Source: Erythroxylum novogranatense
Lineage: Eukaryota; Streptophyta; Magnoliopsida; Malpighiales; Erythroxylaceae
DNA length: 64,000 nt
Direction: 5' to 3'
Assembly (NCBI GenBank): GCA_029891385.1
Contig: CM057224.1
Span: 36,213,005-36,277,004, forward strand
This document shows positions 24,992 to 35,392 of this stretch, piece by piece. The notes beneath the pieces are model-generated. The model was given only the letters and a program-made list of their open reading frames with translations. It was not told where the DNA came from and did not search any database. Position 1 is the stretch's first letter. Each line of letters begins with the position of its first letter. The translations under genes were made by a program, and so were the position numbers.

Positions 24992-25258
24992 GACATTACT
25001 AAGGATAACCTTGGGTTTACCCAACAAGCCATCTTAGGTCAATCGGTAGGTATCAGTCATACCAATTGCATCTATTATCCGACATTGCTAAGAATGACCT
25101 TGGGTTTACCCAACAAGCCACCTTAGGTTAATCGGTAGGTATCAGTCATACCAATTGCATCTATTATCCGACATTGCTAAGAATGACCTTGGGTTTATCC
25201 AACAAGCCACCTTAGGTCAATCGGTAGGTATCGAGCATACCAATTGCATCATAGATGC
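24992..25258. repeat. Tandem array, 89-bp unit, three copies
   Basis: Units start at 24992, 25081 and 25170, exactly 89 bp apart. Each contains GACATTGCTAAGAATGACC, a CTTGGGTTTACCCAACAAGCC block and TCGGTAGGTATCAGTCATACC. The first copy is the most diverged. Partial copies of the TTGGGTTTACCCAACAA block occur again near 25372 and 25469. Confidence 0.92.
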
Positions 25259-25682
25259 AACTATCGTCCAGTGCTATCAACTCTTGATGTATGCTCACAC
25301 ATTGGGTTATCAACTCTTGATGCGCGTACATCTGATGTACACTACCCAATTCCGCCTCTGTCTACGTTAACCTTGAGTTTACTCAACAAATCAACGCTTC
25401 TAGTGAAAACCGACCCATTTATCCGAAAATCTTATTTTCATGGTTCGAACATATCCGTATAGAGTGAGCTTGGGTTTATCCAACAACCCGAACTCTATAA
25501 GAACTCTGGTTCTCCCCATATTAATGGAAGGTGTTAGTTTTCATATTATGTGTGAGGGATTTCAAACTCTGGTCTCATCATCCAAGCTGTAGGATTATAG
25601 TCACAATGACTATATGGAATGATTGAAGGCATTTCATCAATCACATTGAATCTATCCCTATAATCATCCATCATCCGACCTT

Positions 25683-25908
25683 TGCATGTGTAAATCGACT
25701 TATACATGTGTAAGTCGACTTGTGCATGTGTAAGTCGACTTACCTGAGAATGCAAGGCGACTTAGACTACTGTGCATGAGCAAGTCGACTTATGCATGTG
25801 TAAGTCGACTTATCTGCGAATACAAGTCGACTTGTGCATGTGTAAGTCGACTTATATGAGAATACAAGTCGATTTGTGCATGTGTAAGTCGACTTATATG
25901 TAGACTTG
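25683..25908. repeat. Minisatellite of AAGTCGACTT palindromes
   Basis: About ten copies of the perfect 10-bp palindrome AAGTCGACTT or one-mismatch variants are present, many preceded by GTGCATGTGT. They start at about 25692, 25712, 25732, 25754, 25782, 25802, 25824, 25843, 25866 and 25886. Spacing alternates near 20 bp with larger steps. TGAGAATACAAG-type linkers sit between groups. The array lies in the gag-replacing region of Copia-2. Confidence 0.93.
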
Positions 25909-27005
25909 CTCTCTAATTGGCTAATTTTCTCAATCCGTGAAGTTCAAATTCACAATACCAAGTGTAATATACTTTACTTTGATGTACCAATGAAACACTT
26001 TCATTGTATCATGTTTACCATATATAATCATACTATACATGAAAAACTTGAAATGGATTAATACACTATTAATCTCTTATATTTCCAAATAATTTTTCGA
26101 ATATCAAATAATCTTCCTAAGTATCTCTAGGTAGTCTACACTTCATCAAGACTACTTCGGCACTAGTCACAAATTTGGTGACGGCCAAAACAATCAAGAC
26201 AAGGAAATATACTAACGAGACGCTAATGAGACACATTTGACATCCGAAAATTTTTGGAAATCCAATTTCAAGAAAATCAATTTGGCAAGCATACAACATA
26301 AATGTAACATGTTTTTAATCACATTAAAAATGATCCAAGGCATTGGAACCGAAAAATACACAATCAATCATTCCAAACAAAACGGTTCCAGCAACTTTCT
26401 CAAAACTGCCAAGCTCTGTTTTTGATTGAAAAAATCATTGAAACAATTTCAATAAATTCTGATAAAATTACAGAGGTTACAAAATGCTCACAACATGCTA
26501 CATGAATTTTTCTAGTATTTATTTCCAACAAAAACTCATCCAACTTCAGCAACCAAGACAATGCTGAATCTGTCTTCCTCAACACAGATATTCCCAGCAA
26601 CACACAATAAATTCTCAAATAAATAGTAAATCACCTAGAAAACATTTTTCCATCCTCATAGATATTTATAAACATCTTAGAGACATGTTGGTGAAATAAA
26701 ATACGAAAAAAGAAATTTCTACAATTTATTATCGAATTTACAAGCATGCTTGTTCAAGGAATGTGCACAAACACAGCAACCAGAACATTAGGGAATAAAT
26801 TAGGAAAACCATATCAAATCACATTGATAAATTCTTTCCTTCCACAGAAATATTCACCAACATCTTATGAGCAAATCTGGGTAAGAAAATTCCGAAAACA
26901 AGATTGCTACACTGATTTCAAATTTAACATAGTCAACATGCACAATGGTCACAAGCAATAGGCAGCATCAACCTAGTCATGCTTTCTTCTTTATATACGA
27001 CACAA

Positions 27006-27020
27006 GTGGCTCTGATACCA
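27006..27020 (-). promoter_or_regulatory. Copia-2 primer-binding site
   Basis: On the minus strand TGGTATCAGAGCCAC is a perfect initiator-Met tRNA primer-binding site. It lies one base inside the 5' LTR end. Confidence 0.95.
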
Positions 27021-27021
27021 C

Positions 27022-28582
27022 TGTAGGAAAATCCCAGTGTGTGCATCACATACACACGGTGCGGAAAAACAAAAATTTTTGTTCCGGGACCTTCCCGAAA
27101 GCCAGGATCCATGTGTCTATACAACAAAGTCAAACCATAACGACCAAAGGAGACCGTCTCTAACGGTATCCACGCAGAGGTCGGAGAATCTAACCGGGGC
27201 AAACCCTTTGACCCGGTAATAGCTAGAACAAAGTGAAAGAGTGCTAGCTCTTACCTTATTCTTGCAGAGCTAAGGAGAAGAAGCTTGAAGAAGCTTGAAG
27301 AGGAGAAGATGAAGCTTGATCAACGATGATGAAGAGAGTTTTAGGAGAAGAACTCTTTCTTCTTTTAAACCTTTCAAAACCCACGAACATCATCTCTTCC
27401 TTTTATTTCTACATAAGCCATGTGTCTTTAACATAATTAAAGACATATTAAATGCTAAGGTGGTGGTTTGTTTCACGTTAGCCTATATATATATATATAT
27501 ATATAACTTAATTAATTAATAAGAAATACATATATATAAATGCTGAAGTGGTCCAGTCACACTGGGGTCGGTCCTACCGGCCTACAGGTCCCGGTATGGA
27601 AAAAAATACCGAAGACCTATTTCAGCAATATCGATGTCGCGATCTCATCGGGACATATCCCAATCTCATCGGGATTTATTTAGTACTATTGCTCTCCATA
27701 TATTGGATCTCATCCATTTCGTCCTTTCACCATGCTATACCCCACTTGGTTATGAGTATGGGCAAAGTGTCAACTCTTACTAGACTGACTACGTCAAATC
27801 TAGTCCAAGTGATATCAGTTCTCGTTCTGGGACTCATTACTTTATATGTCATTGAAGACACTCTTCATGACATATTAACTCCGGCCAGAGATTTCCAAGT
27901 AATGACCCTGACAAGAGGCCATGGGTATCATCTTCTGCTATTACAGAAGTGATGAATCCTTTATTGACTACTCAATTACCTTCGAATACCTCAACCTGTA
28001 CCCAATTACCACCCTATAAGCGACCTGTGTAAGGCAACGAGGAATGGAGTCAAAGCACAGAATCAGTATCCAAGATATCCTTGAGTACCTCAAGTCTAAG
28101 GATATTTGCATCATTACTATGATGAGATTATCACTGCCATTAGAATAGGACATCCATGTGATGAACTCATAGCAGGTCATCCAATGTACTTACTACCTCT
28201 AGTAAGCATTCATATCTCAACCCTAAACATCCCATATTTACAGGTTCTGAGATCCACTGCTTGATCAAATCAAGGAGCTTGAGATGTGCTAGTCTCTCCG
28301 GATTAATGATGTCCAGTCTCAGTAATCCTATGACTAGGGATAATTTAGATACTGACATAATTGCACATGATAGGAATCTCAGTAGTATGATCACATCATA
28401 ATTTCCTTCATGCTATGTCATATATCATAGACTTCATTAATTTGCTTATAGATCAATATCCATTCATAAATAATAAACAACAAATTAATGAAATATGCCT
28501 TTCTTTATTTATTCATAAAGTATGTACACAACTTTGTACAAAACGCGCTAAAGGCGATTGCCTTTAGGGCACTACTTTAACA
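27022..28582 (-). repeat. Copia-2 5' LTR (1561 bp)
   Basis: It matches 19711-21529 closely, apart from one deletion of about 250 bp at about 27714 and smaller indels. It ends next to the target-site copy ACATA (28583-28587). As the 5' LTR it would have driven transcription. Confidence 0.95.
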
Positions 28583-28830
28583 ACATAGTGTGTAATTGTT
28601 ATTTCAATGTGATAAATTTAAGTAAGGAAAAGGTTACATTCACAAACTTCTAACTTTTCAAAAGAATGAACATCATAAGCACTATTTAATCTTTAAGTAT
28701 TATAGATTTTCTTATTGTTTATATTAGTTTTGGTGTTATAGTATAGATTTTTCTAAAGTTAGGGCTGTAAAAATTTTGATGATTTTTGAAAAAATTAATT
28801 TTAAGGAGTTCATCTATCCCTCTTCCTAGG
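28583..28830. other. Spacer between two LTR elements
   Basis: AT-rich and without features. It is pre-insertion DNA shared by the flanks of Copia-2 and of the gag-only element; its last 5 bp are CTAGG. Confidence 0.6.
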
Positions 28831-29977
28831 TGTTACAAAGGTTTTCTTTTAAGCACGAACTTACCTGCTAGTTGCACCAACCCCTTTTGCACGGTAATCT
28901 CACTTCGTTCCTTTAAAGTAAGATTTAGCCATCCTATGTGATCTTCAACCAACCTACTTGTTTTCGAACGCTCTACGATGCTCGCAATGTTTAACTCTCA
29001 CATTCGCAAGAAAATTACAGAAGCATTAGAATAATAAAGGCAACAGTAAGAACACGAGAAAGAGATACAACTAAAAGCTAACCTTCATTACTTCACTCAA
29101 AGTATACAAAGGAATTCTCTCTCAATCTCTAAGTCTCTCCTACACTTACTTCTCGATCATAAGAGCAAGACTCAAATGATCTATTTATAGGCATTTCTAA
29201 ATAACTAAGTTAGAATCCTAATAGAACTCTACTAGATAATATCACAATCTTATCCTTATCAAATTACATCAAACTAACTAATAGGTGGCATTCTCATCCA
29301 ATTAGGACTCTATCTAATAGAATTAAGCTACATCACAATAATAAGATAAAAGATTACATTATCCAGGAATGATTATCCATATCCACGAAGATTTCCTATA
29401 TCTTCATATGATCCTTCCGCATGATTTTTATCTCTTAAAGCTGATGTTCATCCATTGTGATCTTATCCACCACATCATCCAAGATATTCTCGTCTCTATC
29501 CGTTGATGATGATTCATCCAAGCCAATAACACACTGGTTCATCTAATGCTTTCCCATGCCAACTTCAATAGTCATGGTTCGTTCACTTGAGCACACACTA
29601 TATCCTTAGTCCATCAAGAACTTAACCTCAGCCAAGTCAGCTCGTATGAGGTCCGAAACTCTCCCAAAATTCGCACCATACTTGATCTACTTTTTAAGTA
29701 ACCTTGGAACTCTCACATATTCTCGTCGTGTGTATGATCTAGCTAACCTTTCACTCGAAGTTCGTCTCAAGCCTTGTCTTAGTCTCACATCCAAATCTTG
29801 CATCTCATCGAAGATTTCTGCCAATGCCCATCAATGCATGCCAATGCTTGACATTACCCCTTTTCTCCCTTGCCTCATCGTAAGTCCTTGCCTTGCTCTG
29901 TTGTTTCACGTGTTGAACACTAGTCAAGGCTCGCCAATGCCCCCACAATTTTGTTATCATTGATTAGGGGTCTGATA
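28831..29977 (-). repeat. Gag-only element, 3' LTR
   Basis: It is 1147 bp and aligns along its whole length with 31195-32332, at perhaps 85 to 90 percent identity by eye. On the minus strand it contains an intact TATA-like box GCCTATAAATAG near 29181-29192. The terminal bases at 29977 are changed from the expected TGTTAGA to TATCAGA on the minus strand. Confidence 0.93.
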
Positions 29978-29994
29978 AACCACCCCCACAAGAA

Positions 29995-31180
29995 GAAATT
30001 AACACCCTCATCGAAATAATCTGTTGATACTCCTCCAAGTGTGGTTCTCTCGAAGACTCCTTAGCCACTGGCACATCTCCCATGTACCATGTTCTCTCTC
30101 CATCAGGTGTCTCCTTGCTATTGTTCAAACGCTCCTTCACAAGGCCCATTGCGCTCAACACAACATAACTGTTGAGGTAGACTTCTTATATCGAGTCACC
30201 CTCTCCCTCTCCTTAATCCTTTGCAACCATAGTATTTACTTGTTCTTCACCTGCCTTCCGTCTTGGGCAATTTTGAGCAAAATGAGGCCCTTTACAAATA
30301 AAACAAGCAATATCTCTTTTGGTTGTTTCTTACCTTGAGAAGATGCACCTACCTTCTCATTGCCTTTCTTTGAGCCATTCTATATCTCACCATTCTTCTT
30401 GCCCTTGTGGCTAGTTTGAATCGGTGGTGGCATTTGGAGATCCATCAAGGCATCCACAGTCGTTATCACATTTGGGAGGTCCTTCATGTTTTGTCTTCAA
30501 AGCTCCATTTGCGCCCAACCTTGCAAACCGCTTATGAAGTTGAACAACCTGTCCTCCTCTGACAAATTTCATACGTCTAACATCAAAGATGTGAAATTTC
30601 TCACACACTCCTGCACTAAGTCATCTTAGTTCAATCTCTTTAAAGCTTCCATCATAAGCCATGACATGTTAGGGAGGAACTAATTTATTAGCTCCTTCTT
30701 CATCTTTTCCCAAGTGTCGATGTCTACCTGCACTAATGTCGTTGGAGGTTCTCGTTATCCGCCACAACTTTGCATCTTCCACCAAATACATAGCCATGGT
30801 TGACACCTTCTTTTGTTGTAAACCTTTGTCGCCATAAAGTATTGCTCTATATCTCACAAGAAATTTTCGAGTTCCTTGACACTTCGCTTGCTGTCAAAAA
30901 CTTATCGACTCTCACACCTTCACCAAAGTGCTTTCAACACGCCCAACATCCTGTATTGTAATTGCATGCTTTAGGATTGTGATCTCAAATCTAGAATCCC
31001 CCTATATCTTCATTAGCTCCACGATTTGATGTTGCAACTGTTGGATTAATGCCTTCAACATCTCTAATCTAGTGTTGTAAGAAGTCACCTTTTCTTACCC
31101 TTGAGGAATCGACCCAATGAGTGTCTTCACTTAGTTGACACATTCTGTCAAATTGTTGCCTACTACCATCTCGAAATTTA
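29995..31180 (-). pseudogene. Gag relic of the gag-only element
   Basis: Reading along the minus strand, an N-terminal coiled-coil block (LEMLKALIQQLQHQIVEL, near 31060) comes first. The capsid-like gag domain follows, with AMYLVEDAKLW at about 30800-30760. A zinc knuckle CFICKGPHFAQNCP with all CX2CX4HX4C residues lies near 30313-30272. The reading frame is broken by several stops and shifts. Sequence ends soon after the knuckle without the D-S/T-G protease motif that usually follows in gypsy elements. The gag-only state therefore appears to be structural and not just decay. Confidence 0.8.
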
Positions 31181-31194
31181 GCTCTAATACTAGC
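31181..31194 (-). promoter_or_regulatory. Primer-binding site of the gag-only element
   Basis: On the minus strand GCTAGTATTAGAGC follows the LTR end directly. It resembles the initiator-Met site TGGTATCAGAGC with two changes. Confidence 0.7.
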
Positions 31195-32332
31195 TGTTAC
31201 AAAGATTTTTCTTTAAGCATGAACTTATCTACTAGTTGCGACAACCCCTTTGCACGATAATCTCACTTCATTCCTTCAAAGTGAGATTTAGCCTTCCTTT
31301 GTGATCTTCGACCAACCTACTTTTTCTCGAATGCCTCACGACCCTTGAGTGTTTAACACTGACACTCGCAAGAAAATTACGGAAACATTAGAATAGTAAA
31401 GGCAACAATAAGAACACGAGAAAGAGATACAACTAAAAGTCAACCTTCATAAATTCCCTCAAAGTTATACAAAGGAAAACTCTCTCAATCTCTAAGTGTC
31501 TCCCACACTCACCTCTCAATTATGAGAGTAAGGCTCAATGAGGTATTTGTAGGCATATTTAGATGACTAAGTTAGAATCCTAATAGATCTCTACTAGCTA
31601 AGATCACAATCTTATCCTTATCAGATGACATCAAACTAACCAATAGATGACATTCTCATCCAATTAGGATTCTATCTAATAGGATTAAGCTACATCACAA
31701 TAACAAGATAAAAGATTACATTATCTAGGAATAATTATCCATATCCACGAAGATTTCCTCCATCTTTAGATGATCCTTCCACATGATATTTATCTCTTAA
31801 AACTGATGTTCATCCACTATGGTCTTATCCGCTACATCATCCAAGATCTCCTCATCTAGATTTGTTGATGATAAGTCATCCAAATTAATAGCACATTGGT
31901 CCGTCCAATGCTTACCTATGCCAACACTATTAGTAATGGTCTGTTCATTTGAGCACATGCAAAGTCCTTAGTCCATCAAAAACTTAACCAAGTCAGCTCG
32001 TACATGATCTGAAACTCTTCCAAAGTCGCACCATGCTTGATTTACTTGCTAAGTAACCTTGAAACTCTCTCACATTCTTTTCATGCATGTGATCCAACTA
32101 TCCTTCCACTCGAAGTCTGTCTCAAACTTTCTTTTGATTTTGCATCTGAATCTTGCATCTCGTCGAAGATTTTCATCAATGCACACCAATGCATGTCAAT
32201 GCTTGACATTGCCCTTTTTCGTCCTTAACTCCTCGCAAGTCTTTGCCTTGTTTCGTTATTCTGCGTGTCGAACATTAGTCAAGGCTCGCCAATGCCTGCA
32301 TAATTCCGTTATCATGACTTAAGAATCTAACA
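31195..32332 (-). repeat. Gag-only element, 5' LTR
   Basis: It is 1138 bp and starts TGTTAGATTC on the minus strand. The position equivalent to the TATA box reads GCCTACAAATAC (about 31541-31552), so this promoter copy is degraded. Right flank CTAGG. Confidence 0.93.
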
Positions 32333-32836
32333 CTAGGCCTCTTATTTTGTAAGAGACTAAGTTGAAAATTCTAACCTTTTTTTAAATTTTAGCTAAGCTT
32401 ATCAATAACAAATTCAACGTGATACTTCTTGAGGGGTTTCCTTAATTTTTTAAATTTTGGTTTATGCATTTTTGTTGTCAATATAGTGGACCTTTTGTTA
32501 TCAAGTTCTTCTAACATTTCATATTTAACATAAAAATCATTTATCATTAACTCATTTATTCATTTGTAGTTTAATAATGAGAATGGTAGTTAAAAAATTT
32601 AAGGTATTTTCCTTATAGTCAAACTTTTGAAATTTTATTTGCCATACCAAGTCTAAAAATTTTAAGATGCAAGATAATGCTTTAAATCTAAAATAGGCAT
32701 TGTATTGACTAAAAATGCAAGAGCAAAAGTAAAAGCAAAAGCATAATCATTAATGTCATTGGTTGTTGGTTCATGTATATTGTATTTCTTGCATCTTTTT
32801 TCAGGAGTGATTTACATTATGATTGTATACGTATCT
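32333..32836. other. Spacer with no recognisable content
   Basis: AT-rich spacer between the gag-only element and the chromovirus. Its last 5 bp (32832-32836, TATCT) are the left target site of the chromovirus. Confidence 0.6.
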
Positions 32837-35030
32837 TGTTAGGCCCAGGCCCCGTACGTCCGAATCCCGAGGGCGGCCCCTCGGGTCGCGCCCGCGTCGA
32901 GCGCCCCAAACCGCGGACCCGATCCCAACATTTAGGCACAATCGATCAATTAATACATACATACATTGCCAGAATATACACAACCATACATTAAAGACCC
33001 TATAACCATAGGGATTTCATATCATTGCAAATTAAGAAAAGTCAACAAGTATCCTCAAATGTAGCAAAGCACAAAATGAAATCTAAATCCAAAAATACAT
33101 GAGTATGCTCAATGTTAACATGCTCGGAGGGCCAACAAAATCTGAACTTAATACAAAGCTCTAATTTGTGCGAAGTTTCCGATGCATATGAAGTCAACGA
33201 TCGTCTGATCGCACTTTGAGGAGGAAAGGAATGGGTTGAGCTACACAGCTCAATGGCTAATATATTTATAGCCATTGGCAATTAGTACAAATCCCAGCAT
33301 ATGAACATATATATATTATATCTATATACACACATCAGGCATTCACACGCCAATCACTAATGTACGCACTCATTATAATTAATGCAAGTCATAAATATGT
33401 CACAAAGCCTCCACATGAACAATTCACATATGCAATACACATCACAATGGCTCGAGGGTTCCATGGAAACAAAAGGAAGAAATCGAAGTTTACATCCTCG
33501 AATCGAAATGAGTCCATTCGAGCTCATATGCCACAAGCGGCAGCCGGAGAAGGCTCTTGTCGGCGTGCACGTGATTTAACGGAATGGTTCCACTCTCGCC
33601 CAAACAAAAGCACATAATCATGCTCATAATCATTTCATCATATGATATTCTTTCATTTAGTCAAAATGCCATGATCAAGTCTAGGCATAACATGCTCAAA
33701 ATCTATGTAATCTATCAATTTTCATGCTTCTTTCCAAATATATGATAATCAAAGTCATTCAATTCATCACATTTAATCATGCATAACATATAACATATAT
33801 TCATACATAGGCAAGAAATTGCCTAATCACACAATAACTATAAATATATTACCCACCTCTAATAAACGAGAATCCAATTCACGGATGTCCTTCTTGCGAT
33901 AAAATCGGTCACTTGGTTTCCTAAATCAACCAAGTTGCCATTCAATTAATATCCATAGCAATATCCAAAGATTAGAAAGTCAAATAAAACATTAAAATCC
34001 ATAATCGATCTTCTCCTAAAATTTGAACCCTTGAGGCTAATTCAACTTCCCTTGTCATACTTCTTATAGTCCTTAATTTCTAGATCACAACGAATCCAAG
34101 ATCACCTCATTCGGATATCTACACCAAAAGATATCCCTAACAATATAAACATCTCAAATTCAGAAATAAGGGCTTCACAAGAACGAATGGACGCTCGTCA
34201 TGACGAAGACCACCTCATCATGGCGTTAGCCATAAAGGTTTAAGGCTCGCCATGAACTAAACGTCGCCGACGTCGCGACGCTCACAACATTTCACACGCC
34301 GCGACGAATAATCGTAAAATTATTTACACGTCGTGGCGTGGCTCCTTCTTCGTTCGCCAAGCGCGTGTTCATACGCGTCGCGACGTCTGGGTCGAGGAAC
34401 TCGACTCAACCCGTATTCTGCGAGAACCCAACTTCCAATCTGTTCCAAACTCAAATGCAACATATTTAAGGCATAGATCAAGACTTATACTACCATTCTA
34501 ACTCATTCTAAGCTTCAGATTCATCCTAAAATCAATAACTCAACGTTGTTCCCAAATTTTCAACTCAAAACCCTAAAACATCGATTTCTCTAAATCCAAG
34601 TTATATTAACGTTTAATCCAAACGAAAACATGATAGGAAGGTCGAAAACTTACCGATCGAAGCTCGGAATCCGTCAAAACTAGCTGAAATCGCAACTCCT
34701 TCTTCTTCTCTTCTTCCTCCTCTCGACGGCTATACTTCTTCTCTTCTCTTCGTTTTTCCTTCTTTTTCCTCTTCCTCTTTCTTTCTAATCTCTTAACCCT
34801 AAGACACGAAACAAAGACCATAATGCCCCTTCCAATAAGCCTAAGTCCATTCCAATTTAAGTACACTTCCCAAAATGCCCTTACTCATATAAATTCTCTA
34901 ATTTTCTATTTAACTACATTAAACCTTAATTCCACATTAATACCCCCAATTAACTCAAATTAAAGCATAATCACATAATTACCACAAATCATGCTTAATA
35001 ACATCATAAAAAAAAATTCGGGGCCTAACA
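32837..35030 (-). repeat. Chromovirus 3' LTR (2194 bp)
   Basis: It runs from TGTTAGGCCCCGAATTTTTT to GGCCTAACA on the minus strand. It contains a CG-rich block with repeats of the palindrome CGTCGCGACG (about 34265-34395). A purine-rich stretch lies at 34690-34790, followed on the minus strand by a candidate splice donor CGGTAAG. The polypurine tract AAGAGGGGGAGAAA lies at 35031-35046. Confidence 0.95.
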
Positions 35031-35049
35031 TTTCTCCCCCTCTTAAAAG

Positions 35050-35260
35050 AAATTTCGTCATCGAAATTTACCTGAATCATCGAAAAGATGCGGATACTTC
35101 TCCCGCATAGCCTCCAATGGCTCCCAAGTAGCTTCCTCTATCGAATGATTCCTCCACGTAACTTTGACTAATCGAACTGCCTTATTCCTAAGAACCTTTT
35201 CCTTAGAATCCAAAATCAGACCGAAGCTCCTCATAGCTCAAGTCATCCTCACCGAACCTC
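35050..35260 (-). pseudogene. Chromodomain of the chromovirus integrase
   Basis: On the minus strand the sequence reads KVTWRNHSIEEATWEPLEAM, then REKYPHLFDD. The pattern WRNH-x(3)-EATWE-x(6)-YP is the hallmark of the C-terminal chromodomain of plant chromoviruses, which helps direct insertion into particular chromatin. Upstream frames are broken, so it is not joined to integrase in one frame. Confidence 0.85.
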
Positions 35261-35392
35261 ACTAACTTTGAATGACATGCGACGGTCCGATCTATACCTC
35301 CTCAGTATAGACACGTGGAACACATCATGAATCTGCGACAACTCCGGAGGTAACGCCAACCTGTAGGCGAGTGGTCCAATCCTCTCAAGGAT

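Larger units (their letters stand above)
24823..27005 (-). other. Noncoding insert in the gag position of Copia-2
   Basis: This stretch lies between the primer-binding site and the gag zinc-knuckle remnant, where leader and capsid should be. No frame resembling gag is present on either strand. It holds two tandem arrays, described separately, and AT-rich sequence from 25920 to 27000 with no recognisable motif. It may be captured host DNA or element sequence evolved beyond recognition. Confidence 0.7.
19711..28582 (-). mobile_element. Copia-2, full-length Ty1/copia element
   Basis: The element is 8872 bp and lies on the minus strand. It has a 5' LTR at 27022-28582, a primer-binding site at 27006-27020, pol at 24822-21546, a polypurine tract at about 21531-21541 and a 3' LTR at 19711-21529. 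Target duplications match at 4 of 5 bases (GCATA on the left, ACATA on the right). On its own strand each LTR runs from TGTT to CTACA. Pol reads in nearly one frame from protease to RNase H, with about five stops and one frameshift, so the element is much younger than Copia-1. Gag is missing except for its C-terminal zinc knuckle. Confidence 0.95.
28831..32332 (-). mobile_element. Gag-only LTR retrotransposon (TR-GAG-like)
   Basis: A complete 3502-bp element lies on the minus strand. LTRs are at 31195-32332 (5') and 28831-29977 (3'), and a perfect target duplication CTAGG occurs at 28826-28830 and 32333-32337. The primer-binding site lies at 31181-31194 and the polypurine tract GTGGGGGTGGT at 29979-29989. 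The internal region is only 1217 bp and carries a gag relic with a zinc knuckle but no protease, integrase or reverse transcriptase. This matches the plant non-autonomous class called TR-GAG. Such elements need proteins from a partner in trans. Confidence 0.92.

Noticed and set aside
24872..25462. Plus-strand frames across the 89-bp array
   Set aside because: They are read from tandem repeats without conserved protein text. The repeat length of 89 is not a multiple of three, which argues against coding repeats.
25683..25908. Possible CRISPR-like array because of regular short repeats
   Set aside because: Spacers are themselves repeated, the unit is a palindrome and the sequence is plant nuclear DNA inside a retrotransposon.
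34606..34866. Arg/Lys/Glu-rich open frame (also at 41597-41812)
   Set aside because: It is the purine-rich block of the chromovirus LTR and is present identically in both LTRs.
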